A DNA stretch of 64,000 nt from G963708235 sp963708235 (GTDB taxonomy: Bacteria > Actinomycetota > Acidimicrobiia > Spongiisociales > UBA5794), in the NCBI GenBank assembly GCA_963708235.1, contig OY970200.1, positions 1,054,001-1,118,000 on the forward strand. Reading direction: 5' to 3'. The notes beneath the pieces are model-generated. The model worked only from the letters and a program-made list of their open reading frames with translations, was not told where the DNA came from and searched no databases. Both the position numbers and the translations under genes were made by a program. Shown piece after piece: positions 1 through 8,288 of this stretch. How positions within the stretch are numbered: position 1 is the first letter of the stretch; every line of letters begins with the position of its first letter.

Positions 1-45
1 GACGGTATGGCACCCCAAAGGCACCTGACGGCCCGGGAGCGCCCA

Positions 46-561
46 ATGGTGTTGCGACGGTGGACCGCCTCCGCCACCCTTGCCCTTGCGGTCCTTGCGC
101 TCGGGGCGTGCGACTCTCCACCCGTCGAGACCGTTCCCGAGCCGGAGACGGTGGAGACCTGTGACGGGCTGGTCGATGTCGGGGCCCAGTTGGTCCGTGC
201 CTACGTCCGGGTGCTCGAAGAGCTTCGTACCGATGCGCTGCTCTCCGATCAGCTCCCTCCGGAGTTCGTCGAGCTGGAACGGATCGGCCGGGATCTCGAT
301 GTTCGGGTGACGAGTCTCGGATGCGAGGCAGCGGCGCTCAACGACGAGATCGCCGATGAGGTCGGCGATCTCGTCACCGAGAGTCCCGCCGCCCAGTTCG
401 TCCTCGACATCGTCGACGCCGGGCTGGTCAGCACCACCACGGTGCCGGCAACGGTTCCGACCGACGGCCAGACCGATCAACCCACCGGCGACGAGGATGT
501 CATCCCCGACGAGACCACGGTCCCGGCCGACGACGAGATACCACCGACCTCGTCGGGGTGA
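46..561 (+). CDS. putative lipoprotein, unknown function
   Basis: Encodes about 171 aa. The N-terminus is Arg-rich, then a hydrophobic stretch ends in the lipobox LALGAC, so the product is probably lipid-anchored outside the membrane. The C-terminal third is low complexity, rich in Thr, Asp and Pro, as in many actinobacterial surface lipoproteins. The start at 46 puts the signal peptide at the N-terminus. An in-frame ATG at 7 would add 13 residues, and DNA upstream of the window cannot be seen. No catalytic motif is recognised. The gene converges on the 6-phosphogluconolactonase gene with a short gap. Confidence 0.6.
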   Translation: MVLRRWTASATLALAVLALGACDSPPVETVPEPETVETCDGLVDVGAQLVRAYVRVLEELRTDALLSDQLPPEFVELERIGRDLDVRVTSLGCEAAALNDEIADEVGDLVTESPAAQFVLDIVDAGLVSTTTVPATVPTDGQTDQPTGDEDVIPDETTVPADDEIPPTSSG

Positions 562-573
562 TCCCGGTGGATG

Positions 574-1260
574 TCAGAGTTGCGATGCGGCGGCGGCGTC
601 GAGCAACCAGGTGACATCCTCGGCCTGCTCGGTCACCCGCTGCGCCGGGAACGGGACCTGGTCTTCGAGGATGCGGTTCACCATCGCCGCCTTGTCGGCG
701 CCTTGAACCAGGAACACCACCTTGCGCGCCGCCCACAGCAACGGGAAGGTGGCGGTGAGCCGCCAGGCGTCGAGGTCCTCGATCCAGTTGGCGACGTACC
801 GCCGCTCGGTCTCGCCCAGCGCATCGCTCCCGGGAAACAGCGAGGCGGTGTGACCGTCGTCACCGATCCCGAGGAGGATCAGCCCGGGGCGGCCCTCCGG
901 ATCTGCGGAAAACGCCGTACCCAGCATCTCGTCGTACCGCCGGGCGGCCTCGTGGGGATCGTCGAGTGTCGTGTCGGGACGGAGCAACCGGTCGGCACCC
1001 GGTCCCAGCGTCGCCCCGATCATCCGGATGTTGGAGTCGGAGTGATCGGCCGGCACCCACCGTTCGTCACCCAGCCAGGTCGTCACCCGGCTCCAGTCGA
1101 TGTTCGACTCGGCGAGACGCCGGTAGGTCTCCGCCGGGGTCGACCCTCCGGAGAGACCGATGGTGGTCGATCCGGGCGCCGTGGACAGATAGGTCGTGAT
1201 CAGCTCGGCGGCGGCGGAGGCGAGGTCGGCGGCTTGCTCGTGAATCGAGATGAAGGTCAT
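574..1260 (-). CDS. pgl: 6-phosphogluconolactonase
   Basis: 228 aa, a normal length for the Pgl/DevB family, which hydrolyses 6-phosphogluconolactone in the oxidative pentose phosphate pathway in the cytosol. Family motifs are seen in order: GLSGGSTP near residue 35, TWLGDERWVP near 61, and GIGDDGHTASLFPGS at 131-145. The gene diverges from the APC permease. A TAGCTT hexamer on the minus strand (1267-1272) lies exactly 6 nt before the ATG, which fits leaderless transcription. Other pentose phosphate genes (zwf, opcA, tal) are not in the window. Confidence 0.93.
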   Translation of the reverse strand: MTFISIHEQAADLASAAAELITTYLSTAPGSTTIGLSGGSTPAETYRRLAESNIDWSRVTTWLGDERWVPADHSDSNIRMIGATLGPGADRLLRPDTTLDDPHEAARRYDEMLGTAFSADPEGRPGLILLGIGDDGHTASLFPGSDALGETERRYVANWIEDLDAWRLTATFPLLWAARKVVFLVQGADKAAMVNRILEDQVPFPAQRVTEQAEDVTWLLDAAAASQL

Positions 1261-1266
1261 GCCGTC

Positions 1267-1276
1267 AAGCTACCGT
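1267..1276. promoter_or_regulatory. overlapping divergent -10 elements of pgl and the APC permease
   Basis: Minus-strand TAGCTT (1272-1267) sits 6 nt before the pgl ATG. Plus-strand TACCGT (1271-1276) sits 9 nt before the permease ATG at 1286. The two hexamers share two bases, so the two divergent promoters probably cannot be occupied at once. The motif fit is by eye only. Confidence 0.45.
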
Positions 1277-1285
1277 GCCTGTCCG

Positions 1286-2587
1286 ATGGTGCAACCGGGA
1301 TCTGATCGAACACCACCCCGCCTGAGCCGACGCCTCGGGTACGGCGATGCCGTGACGATCGGTGTCGGTGCCATGGTGGGTGCCGGCATCTTCGCCGCCA
1401 TCGGGCCCGCCGCCACCGCCGCCGGATCCGGTCTGCTCATCGGTCTGGTGCTCGCCGGCATGGTCGCCTACGCCAACGCCACGTCATCGGCCCAACTCGC
1501 CGCCGTCTACCCCGACGCCGGGGGGACCTATGTGTACGGGCGGGTGCGACTCGGACCGTTCTGGGGGTACCTGGCCGGGTGGGGTTTCGTGGTCGGGAAG
1601 ACGGCGAGCCTGGCAGCGATGGCCCTCACCTTCGGTGCCTACGCCGTCCCCGGTCGGGAACGCATGCTGGCGATTGGGGCGGTGGTTGCGATGACGGCGG
1701 TCAACTATCTCGGGGTCCGCAAGACGCTGCTGGTCACCCGGGTCATCCTGGCGGTGGTGTTGACGGCGTTGACCGTGGTCGTGGTCGTCGCCCTCGGTGG
1801 CGGTGACACCGACCCCGCCAACCTCACCCGGTTCCACGGCGGGGTCTTCGGGGTGTTGCAGTCGGCCGGTCTGATGTTCTTCGCCTTTGCCGGATACGCC
1901 CGTATCGCCACCCTCGGCGAGGAGGTGGTGGACCCGCAGCGCACGATTCCCCGCGCCATCCCGATCGCGCTCGGGCTGGCGCTCGCCGTCTACGTCGTGG
2001 TGACGGTATCCGTCCTGCTGGCGGTCGGCCCGGCGGTGCTCGCCACCGCACCGGCTCCGCTCGTCGCCGCCACCTCCTCCGGTCCCGCCTGGGTGTCCAC
2101 GGTGGTCCGTGTCGGTGGCACCGTCGCCTCACTGGGGGTGTTGCTGTCGCTGCTCGCCGGGGTGAGTCGCACGGTGCTGGCGATGGCCCGCAATCGCGAA
2201 CTCCCCGGCCCACTCGATGCGGTGCATCCCCGGTTCGGCACCCCGCACCGCGCCGAGCTCGCCGTTGCGGTGGTCGTGGTCGTCCTGGTCTCGGTGACCG
2301 ATCTGAGAGGCGCCATCGGGTTCAGCTCCTTCACCGTCCTGACGTATTACGCCATCGCCAATGCCGCCGCATGGACCCAGCCTCAGGGTGAACGACGCTG
2401 GCCGCGCTGGTTGCAAGCTCTCGGGATCGTCGGATGTGTCATGCTTGCGGTGGCGCTTCCCCTCGCCTCGGTGGTGGCGGGGGTCGGGGTGCTCGGTGTC
2501 GGTGCGATCGTCTGGCTCATCTCGTCGCATCGGCCCCCGGATTCGATGTCCCCATCCTCTCCCTCCCCGGAGGTTCCGTCACGGTGA
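1286..2587 (+). CDS. APC-family amino acid permease
   Basis: 433 aa, strongly hydrophobic with about a dozen predicted membrane segments. The first has the APC-superfamily signature GVGAMVGAGIFAAIGPA, where TM1 is broken at the substrate site. Family knowledge suggests proton-coupled amino acid or amine uptake; the substrate cannot be read from sequence. An upstream in-frame ATG at 1250 would overlap pgl. The start at 1286 is preferred because it precedes the first helix directly and follows a TACCGT hexamer by 9 nt. The stop overlaps the GTG of the next gene. Confidence 0.85.
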   Translation: MVQPGSDRTPPRLSRRLGYGDAVTIGVGAMVGAGIFAAIGPAATAAGSGLLIGLVLAGMVAYANATSSAQLAAVYPDAGGTYVYGRVRLGPFWGYLAGWGFVVGKTASLAAMALTFGAYAVPGRERMLAIGAVVAMTAVNYLGVRKTLLVTRVILAVVLTALTVVVVVALGGGDTDPANLTRFHGGVFGVLQSAGLMFFAFAGYARIATLGEEVVDPQRTIPRAIPIALGLALAVYVVVTVSVLLAVGPAVLATAPAPLVAATSSGPAWVSTVVRVGGTVASLGVLLSLLAGVSRTVLAMARNRELPGPLDAVHPRFGTPHRAELAVAVVVVVLVSVTDLRGAIGFSSFTVLTYYAIANAAAWTQPQGERRWPRWLQALGIVGCVMLAVALPLASVVAGVGVLGVGAIVWLISSHRPPDSMSPSSPSPEVPSR

Positions 2588-3285
2588 ACACGATTCGCAA
2601 TCTCACCATCACATCATCGGCCGGCGATACCGTGACCGGCCGTCTGGCGGTCGCCGAACCGGCCGGACCGGTGGCGGTGATGCTCGCCCACGGTGCGGGA
2701 GCGGGGCAGGACCACCCGTGGATGGTCTCGGTACGCGACGGGCTCGCCGCCGGCGGGTGCACCACGTTGACCTTCGACTATGCCTACACCGCCGCCGGTC
2801 GCAAGAGCCCCGACCGGATGCCGCGCCTGCTCGATGTCCACCGCGCCGCCCTCGAGGCGATGCGCCAGGAAAGTGATGCGATCGTGCTGGCGGGGAAGTC
2901 GATGGGCGGTCGGATGGCGTCACATCTGGTGGGGGACGACGACGGTGACGGGTCGGTGGGCGACGTGGTGGCGATGGTCTACTACGGCTATCCGCTGGTG
3001 CCGCTCGGCAAGGGCGAGCCGCGGCCCACCGATCATCTCCGCCGCATCACGGTTCCCCAGCTCTTCTTCGCCGGGACCCGGGACCGTCTCGGCCCCCCGC
3101 CGATGATCGAAGAGGTGGTGGCATCGTTGCCCGCTGCCGACCTGGTGGTCGTCGACGACGGTGACCACTCGTTCAAGGTCCCGAAGCGTGCCGGTCGGAG
3201 CGACGACGAGGTGCGGGCCGCCATCGTGGCCGACACGATCAGCTGGTTGCAGCGGGTGACCGGCGGTCACGGTGGCGGCTGGTAG
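2584..3285 (+). CDS. alpha/beta hydrolase of the KANL3/Tex30-like type
   Basis: 233 aa from a GTG that overlaps the permease stop (GTGA). It shows LAHGAGAGQDHPWM near residue 36 (oxyanion-hole region), the nucleophile elbow GKSMGGR near 104, a late Asp in FFAGTRDRLGP, and a late His in VDDGDHSFKVPKR, a complete Ser-Asp-His triad. The pattern resembles the predicted dienelactone-hydrolase-like family COG3571. The natural substrate is unknown. Its 3' end overlaps the convergent mutT1-like gene by 19 bp. Confidence 0.8.
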   Translation: MNTIRNLTITSSAGDTVTGRLAVAEPAGPVAVMLAHGAGAGQDHPWMVSVRDGLAAGGCTTLTFDYAYTAAGRKSPDRMPRLLDVHRAALEAMRQESDAIVLAGKSMGGRMASHLVGDDDGDGSVGDVVAMVYYGYPLVPLGKGEPRPTDHLRRITVPQLFFAGTRDRLGPPPMIEEVVASLPAADLVVVDDGDHSFKVPKRAGRSDDEVRAAIVADTISWLQRVTGGHGGGW

Positions 3286-4232
3286 CTCCCGGAGACGATG
3301 CGACCCTTGACCACATCGAGTTCCCACACCGATCCCTTCTTCCATGCCAGACCACCGCTCAGCGGGACCCCTTTGGATGCAAGTTGTTCGATCACTCCGG
3401 TGATGACATCACCGTGGGAGCACAACACCGCCGCTTCTCCCTTCAGTTTGCGCACCAGACCGAAGAAGTCGTCGACGCTTGCCCCCTCGGCGAGGGCCGG
3501 GTGGGTCTTGACCCGGATGTCGATGGCGGAAGCCAGCGGCTGCACCGTCTCCACACACCGCGTGTAGGGCGAGGTCAGCACCCTCGTCACCGGGTGCTCC
3601 AGCAGCCGTCCGGTGATCAGCGAGGCCTGGCGGCGTCCGATACCGGACAGCGGACGCTCCTCATCGGGACCGCGCCACAGGGCGCGGCGGCCCGCCATGG
3701 CATGGCGTACCAGGTGAATCTTGGCGGTCTTGGCGTCCGACAGGAGATCGGCCGCCCGGGCCAGCACGAGACGGTCCCGCTCGTAGGTGGCGAGATCGAT
3801 GGCGCGTCGCGGCGAGAGCCAGCGGGCGTCATCGGCCTCGCTGTTGGGGACGAACTTCGAACCGTTGACCGCCAGCAGGTAGTAGCGGACCACCTTGCGC
3901 CGGCGTCCCACCCGATAGCCGATCGAGCCGATGAGGCTGGACAACTCGCCCCCGATTCCGGTTTCCTCCTCCACCTCGCGCAGGGCGGCCTTCTTGTAGG
4001 TCTCGCCCGGGTCGAGATGGCCCTTGGGGAGCGACCAGTCGTGGTATTTCGGGCGATGGATCAGCAGCATCTGCGGCCCCTTGGGGCGGAGTCGGTAGGG
4101 AACCGCCCCGGCGGCGTGGGCGGTCGGCGGGGCTCCGAGCGATGGGTTCGAGATCGCCGGTTCCGGATTCACCGTTGTGGGGCTCACCGGTTTGGGGCTC
4201 ACCGGTTTGGGGCTCACCGGTTTGGGGCTCAC
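3267..4232 (-). CDS. mutT1: Nudix hydrolase / histidine phosphatase fusion, MutT1-like
   Basis: 321 aa. After a repetitive Pro-rich N-terminus (PVSPK repeats, residues 2-21) comes a Nudix domain with the box GHLDPGETYKKAALREVEEETG. A linker leads to a histidine-phosphatase domain beginning IHLVRHAMAGRR. This two-domain architecture is that of mycobacterial MutT1, which degrades 8-oxo-GTP/dGTP and diadenosine polyphosphates. As in mycobacteria it sits beside ppk. The GTG start overlaps the ppk stop (GTGA), implying translational coupling. The true start could be one of several GTG codons in the tandem repeat at 4171-4244. Confidence 0.88.
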   Translation of the reverse strand: MSPKPVSPKPVSPKPVSPTTVNPEPAISNPSLGAPPTAHAAGAVPYRLRPKGPQMLLIHRPKYHDWSLPKGHLDPGETYKKAALREVEEETGIGGELSSLIGSIGYRVGRRRKVVRYYLLAVNGSKFVPNSEADDARWLSPRRAIDLATYERDRLVLARAADLLSDAKTAKIHLVRHAMAGRRALWRGPDEERPLSGIGRRQASLITGRLLEHPVTRVLTSPYTRCVETVQPLASAIDIRVKTHPALAEGASVDDFFGLVRKLKGEAAVLCSHGDVITGVIEQLASKGVPLSGGLAWKKGSVWELDVVKGRIVSGSYQPPP

Positions 4233-4244
4233 CGGTCTGGGCTC
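4171..4244. repeat. 15-bp tandem repeat across the ppk/mutT1 junction
   Basis: Units at 4171-4185, 4186-4200, 4201-4215 and 4216-4230 read ACCGGTTTGGGGCTC (the first differs at two sites). A fifth unit at 4231-4244 lacks one base. The repeat encodes the PVSPK repeats of the MutT1-like protein and supplies both the ppk stop and the mutT1 GTG. Copy number could vary by slippage. Confidence 0.9.
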
Positions 4245-6313
4245 ACGGCTCGCTGGCGTTCCAACGCCAACTCCTGCATCCGGTCATGGGTGTTGATCCC
4301 CTCGACCGTCTCCACCTTGGACCAGGTGTCGTCGTGGAGTTCCCACGCCAGCACGTCGTCGAGGAGCAGGGTCTCGATCATCTCCTCGACCCGGAGCTTG
4401 AGACGTCGATCGATGATCGGCACCAGCAGCTCTACCCGACCGTCCAGATTCCGGGTCATCAGGTCTGCGGAGCCGGTGTAGTAGACCGCCCCCTCGGCCG
4501 GGTCGCCGAACCGGTAGATCCTGGAATGTTCCAGATAGCGACCCACGATCGACCGTACCCGTATGGTGGGGGACAGGTCGGGGACGCCGGGTCGCAGCGA
4601 ACAGATCCCCCGCACGATCAGGTCGATCTCGCACCCCCGCTGCGAAGCGGCGTACAGCTCGTCGATCATCGTCGGGTCGACGAGGTGGTTGAGCTTGAAC
4701 AGGATCCGTCCGTCCGTTCCGCGTGCCCCCTCCTCGCGGATCCGTTCGACCAGCCGGCGGCGCAGCGTGGTCGGTGCGGCGAGGACCCGTCGGTAGGAGG
4801 TGTTCTCACCGAACCCGGTGAGGGCATTGAAGATGTCGGAGAGATCTCGTCCGATCTCGGCGTCGGCGGTGAAGATGCCGAGGTCTTCGTACAGGCGCGC
4901 CGTCTTGGGGTTGTAGTTCCCGGTGCCGATGTGGGCGTAACGTCGCAGACCGTCCGGTTCGCGGCGGACCACGAGCAGTACCTTGGCGTGGGTCTTGAGC
5001 CCGACCACCCCGTAGACCACATGGACCCCGGACTTTTCCAGCATCTTGGCCCAGGTGATGTTGGCCGCCTCGTCGAAACGGGCCTTGAGCTCGACCAGCA
5101 CCACCACCTGCTTACCCGACTCCGCCGCCGCCATCAGCGACCGCACCACCGTCTCCTCGCCACCGAGGGCGGGGTCGTCGGGCGCCGAGGTGCGGTACAG
5201 GGTCTGCTTGATGGCGAGGACATCGGGATCGTGCGCCGCCTGGGCCAGAAACGATCCGGTCGAGGTGGCAAACGACTCGTACGGGTGATGGACCATCAGA
5301 TCGCCGTTGCGGATCTCGGAGAACATGTCGACGTCGCCGCCATCGGTGGGTCTTCCGATCCGCGCCGGTGTGGTCGGGTGCCATCTCGGCTCCTTCAGAT
5401 CGGGGCGGTCGAGATCGACGAGCGCCCACAGCGCACCCAGATCGAGGTACGAGGAACGTGCGAAGACCAGGTCGTCGGTGAGGTCGAGCTCGCGACGCAT
5501 CAGCTGTACACCGTCGGTGAGGACGCCCGCCTCCAACTCGAGTCGGACGGCGCCGGCCGAGCGCTGCCGGAAGCGCAGCACCGACTCCATCGCTTCGATC
5601 AGGTCGTCGGCCTCCTCCTCCTCGACGGCCAGATCCGCACTTCTGGTGACCCGGAACCCGAAGGTCTCGACGATGTTGCACCCCGGGAACAGTCCATCCA
5701 CATTGTCGGCGATGACCTGCTCGACCGGGATGAAACGGTTCTCGTCGATCGGGATGAACCGGGGAAGGTTGGGGGGGACCTTGACCCGGGCGAACTGGCG
5801 ATCCTCGGGGTTGGCGCCACGCACCACCACCGCCAGGTTCAGCGAGAGGTTCGAGATATAGGGGAAGGGATGCGCCGGATCCACGGCCAGCGGGGTGAGC
5901 ACCGGGAAGATCTCGTTGTCGAACCTCTGCTGGAGGGCATCGCGCTCGTGCGGTTCGAGATCGGCGTAGGTGAGTATGCGGATGTTCGCCTTCTCGAGCA
6001 GGGGGGTGAGTTCCTCCTCGAAGACCCGGTCGATCCTGGCGAACAGCTCCACCACACGGGTGTTGATCACCGCCATCTGCTGGCGTGGCGTCATCCCGTC
6101 CGGGGTCACCGACGCATCGGACCCGGCGAGTTGGTTGAGGATCCCGGCGACCCGGACCTGGAAGAACTCGTCGAGGTTCTGGCTGACGATGGCGACGAAC
6201 TTGAGCCGCTCGAGCAACGGCAGATCGGGGCGTTCGGCGATCGCCAGGACCCGGTCCTGGAAGTCGAGAAGCGCAAGCTCCCGATTGATGTACTGCTCAG
6301 GTGCCGCTGCCAT
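4229..6313 (-). CDS. ppk: polyphosphate kinase 1
   Basis: 694 aa, the expected PPK1 length. It polymerises the gamma-phosphate of ATP into polyphosphate via an autophosphorylated His. Visible family features are an N-terminal YINRELALLDFQDRVL, the catalytic-His region VGLKTHAKVLLVVRR, GTGNYNPKTARLYED just after it, and a C-terminal YYTGSADLMTRNLDGRVE. A TACGAT hexamer lies 9 nt before the ATG on the minus strand, divergent from the lipoprotein at 6370. The downstream mutT1-like gene overlaps, so polyphosphate synthesis and nucleotide sanitation are probably co-expressed. Confidence 0.96.
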   Translation of the reverse strand: MAAAPEQYINRELALLDFQDRVLAIAERPDLPLLERLKFVAIVSQNLDEFFQVRVAGILNQLAGSDASVTPDGMTPRQQMAVINTRVVELFARIDRVFEEELTPLLEKANIRILTYADLEPHERDALQQRFDNEIFPVLTPLAVDPAHPFPYISNLSLNLAVVVRGANPEDRQFARVKVPPNLPRFIPIDENRFIPVEQVIADNVDGLFPGCNIVETFGFRVTRSADLAVEEEEADDLIEAMESVLRFRQRSAGAVRLELEAGVLTDGVQLMRRELDLTDDLVFARSSYLDLGALWALVDLDRPDLKEPRWHPTTPARIGRPTDGGDVDMFSEIRNGDLMVHHPYESFATSTGSFLAQAAHDPDVLAIKQTLYRTSAPDDPALGGEETVVRSLMAAAESGKQVVVLVELKARFDEAANITWAKMLEKSGVHVVYGVVGLKTHAKVLLVVRREPDGLRRYAHIGTGNYNPKTARLYEDLGIFTADAEIGRDLSDIFNALTGFGENTSYRRVLAAPTTLRRRLVERIREEGARGTDGRILFKLNHLVDPTMIDELYAASQRGCEIDLIVRGICSLRPGVPDLSPTIRVRSIVGRYLEHSRIYRFGDPAEGAVYYTGSADLMTRNLDGRVELLVPIIDRRLKLRVEEMIETLLLDDVLAWELHDDTWSKVETVEGINTHDRMQELALERQRAVSPDR

Positions 6314-6369
6314 GGTTGCGCCATCGTATACATTCCCGGTGCCTCACGAGGCGCCGGTAGTCTCGCCCC

Positions 6370-6897
6370 ATGACCAAGGCGATGGTGAGCCGATTTCTGC
6401 TGGTGGCGGTGGTGGGCGCCGCCCTGGCCGCATGCGGCGACAGCGGTCCCGAAGCCCCGGTTCCCGGGCCGTCGGCTGCCGTGTGCGCCGAGCGGTTCTG
6501 TGTCGATGTGCCGTCCGACTGGGAGGTGGTCGAGGCGACCGCCGAATTCGTGTCGATGCGGCATCCCGCCGCACCCGACATCGTGCTCGCCACGGTGGGA
6601 CCGGTGAGCATGGAGGCGGTGGTCACCGCCGCCGGAGGGCAATGGCCGCAGCAACCCGATGCGGTGGTGCGCTCGTTCTGGCAACTCATCGATGACGGCG
6701 AAGCCGAGATGTCGACCCTGTCGCCGCTGGCGGACGGGTCCGTCGAGTCGTTCGGGACGTTCGCCGACGGCCGGCTCTGGTACCGCCTGATCCCCACCGA
6801 GTTCGGGGTGGGCATCGGAGTCGAGATGCGCGCCCCCAACGCCGGCTGGGCGCCCCATGCCGAGATCATCGTCGGTTCGGTGACCGAGGTTCCCTGA
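6370..6897 (+). CDS. putative lipoprotein, unknown function
   Basis: 175 aa. The signal peptide ends in a lipobox (LAACGD), followed by a Pro-rich linker and a small globular domain that starts FCVDVPSDWEVVEAT. This start resembles a loosely defined class of actinobacterial secreted proteins; a similar phrase (VEVPSGWEAQ) occurs in the unknown protein at 47966-48481. A TAGTCT hexamer sits 6 nt before the ATG, supporting leaderless transcription and this start. No enzymatic motif is recognised. Confidence 0.65.
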   Translation: MTKAMVSRFLLVAVVGAALAACGDSGPEAPVPGPSAAVCAERFCVDVPSDWEVVEATAEFVSMRHPAAPDIVLATVGPVSMEAVVTAAGGQWPQQPDAVVRSFWQLIDDGEAEMSTLSPLADGSVESFGTFADGRLWYRLIPTEFGVGIGVEMRAPNAGWAPHAEIIVGSVTEVP

Positions 6898-6950
6898 TCG
6901 CCGCATCGCGGGATCCCCGGCAAGCTCCGAACGTCCCTTAGACTTCCGCC

Positions 6951-8219
6951 ATGCAATCCATCCCTGCGGTGGGAGCTATCCGTGTGCTCGGGGGCCGACC
7001 CCTCCGTGGCGATGTCGCCGTTCTCGGTGCCAAGAACGCCGTGCTCAAGCACATGGTGGCGGTCCTCCTCGCCCCCGGTCATCACACCCTCTCCAATGTT
7101 CCCGGCATCCTCGATGTCGAGATCATGCAGGAGGTGCTCGAGCATGTCGGCGCCGTGTGCACCCGCCGCGGCGACGAGCTCGATATCGACGTGCCCGAGA
7201 CTCCGCTCCCCGAGGCGCCGCTCGACCTGGTGCGCAAGATGCGGGCCTCGATCCTGGTGCTCGGTGCCCTGCTCGCCCGTTGTGGCGTCGCCCGGATCGC
7301 CCTTCCCGGCGGCGATGACTTCGGGTCCCGCCCCATCGACATGCATCTCGAAGGTCTCCAGTCGATGGGTGCCGAGTTCACCCTCGAACACGGAGTCCTC
7401 GAGGGTCGGGTTCCCAACGGGCTCCACGGCACCGAGGTGTTCCTGGACTTCCCCTCGGTGGGCGCCACCGAGAATCTGATCCTCGCCGCCGTTCTCGCCA
7501 AGGGACGCACCGTCATCGGAAATGCCGCCAGGGAGCCCGAGCTGGCGGATCTGGCCGACCTTCTCAACGAGATGGGAGCCAAGATCCGGGGCGCCGGGAC
7601 GTCCACCATCGAGATCGAGGGTGTGGACGGTCTCGGGACCGTCCGACACCGGATCGTCCCCGACCGGCTCGAGGCCGGGACCTATGCGCTGGCGTCGGCG
7701 GTCACGGCCGGTGACGTCACCGTCCGTCACTGTGTCCCGGACCACCTGCGGATGGAGTTGCGCAAGATGACCGCCGCCGGGTGCGAGATCGAAACCGGGT
7801 TCGACTGGATACGTGTCCGTGGCCCGGAGCGGGGCCGGCCGGTGGATTTCGCCACCCTGCCCTATCCCGGGTATCACACCGACATGCACCCCCAGATGGT
7901 GGCATTCCTCGCCACCGCCGGGGGCACCTCGCTGCTCACCGAGAACGTCTACGACGCCCGCTTCCGGTACATCGGCGAGTTGAACCGGATGGGCGCCGAC
8001 ATCCACACCGATGGCGGCCACGTCGTGATCCGGGGGGTGGAACGGCTCAGTGGCTGCGAGGTCGACGGCTGCGACATCCGCGCCGGCGCCGCCCTGGTTC
8101 TGGCCGGGCTCGGCGCCGACGGGGAGACCGTCGTCACCAACGCCAGCCACATCGACCGTGGCTATGCGGAGTTCGTCCCCAAGCTGGCGGCGCTCGGCGC
8201 CGACATCTCCCGCATCTGA
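6951..8219 (+). CDS. murA: UDP-N-acetylglucosamine 1-carboxyvinyltransferase with Asp active site
   Basis: 422 aa, full length. It transfers enolpyruvate from PEP to UDP-GlcNAc, the first committed peptidoglycan step. N-terminal LGAKNAVLK and the loop LPGGDDFGSRPIDMHLEG identify the EPSP-synthase-like fold. The residue matching E. coli Cys115, the fosfomycin target, is Asp122 (codon 7314-7316), as known in M. tuberculosis and Chlamydia, so natural fosfomycin resistance is expected. A TAGACT hexamer 6 nt before the ATG suggests a leaderless message. Confidence 0.95.
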   Translation: MQSIPAVGAIRVLGGRPLRGDVAVLGAKNAVLKHMVAVLLAPGHHTLSNVPGILDVEIMQEVLEHVGAVCTRRGDELDIDVPETPLPEAPLDLVRKMRASILVLGALLARCGVARIALPGGDDFGSRPIDMHLEGLQSMGAEFTLEHGVLEGRVPNGLHGTEVFLDFPSVGATENLILAAVLAKGRTVIGNAAREPELADLADLLNEMGAKIRGAGTSTIEIEGVDGLGTVRHRIVPDRLEAGTYALASAVTAGDVTVRHCVPDHLRMELRKMTAAGCEIETGFDWIRVRGPERGRPVDFATLPYPGYHTDMHPQMVAFLATAGGTSLLTENVYDARFRYIGELNRMGADIHTDGGHVVIRGVERLSGCEVDGCDIRAGAALVLAGLGADGETVVTNASHIDRGYAEFVPKLAALGADISRI

Positions 8220-8288
8220 ACCTCCCCGATCCGGGTCCCTCACCTCGATGCGGCTTGCCGTCCAACGCCGTCGTGCCAGGCTGAGGTC

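Noticed and set aside
4142..6373. 743-codon plus-strand open frame opposite ppk
   Set aside because: It is antisense to a clear PPK1 gene, has biased composition (His, Asp, Gly, Arg rich) and no motif; long antisense frames are common at this GC.
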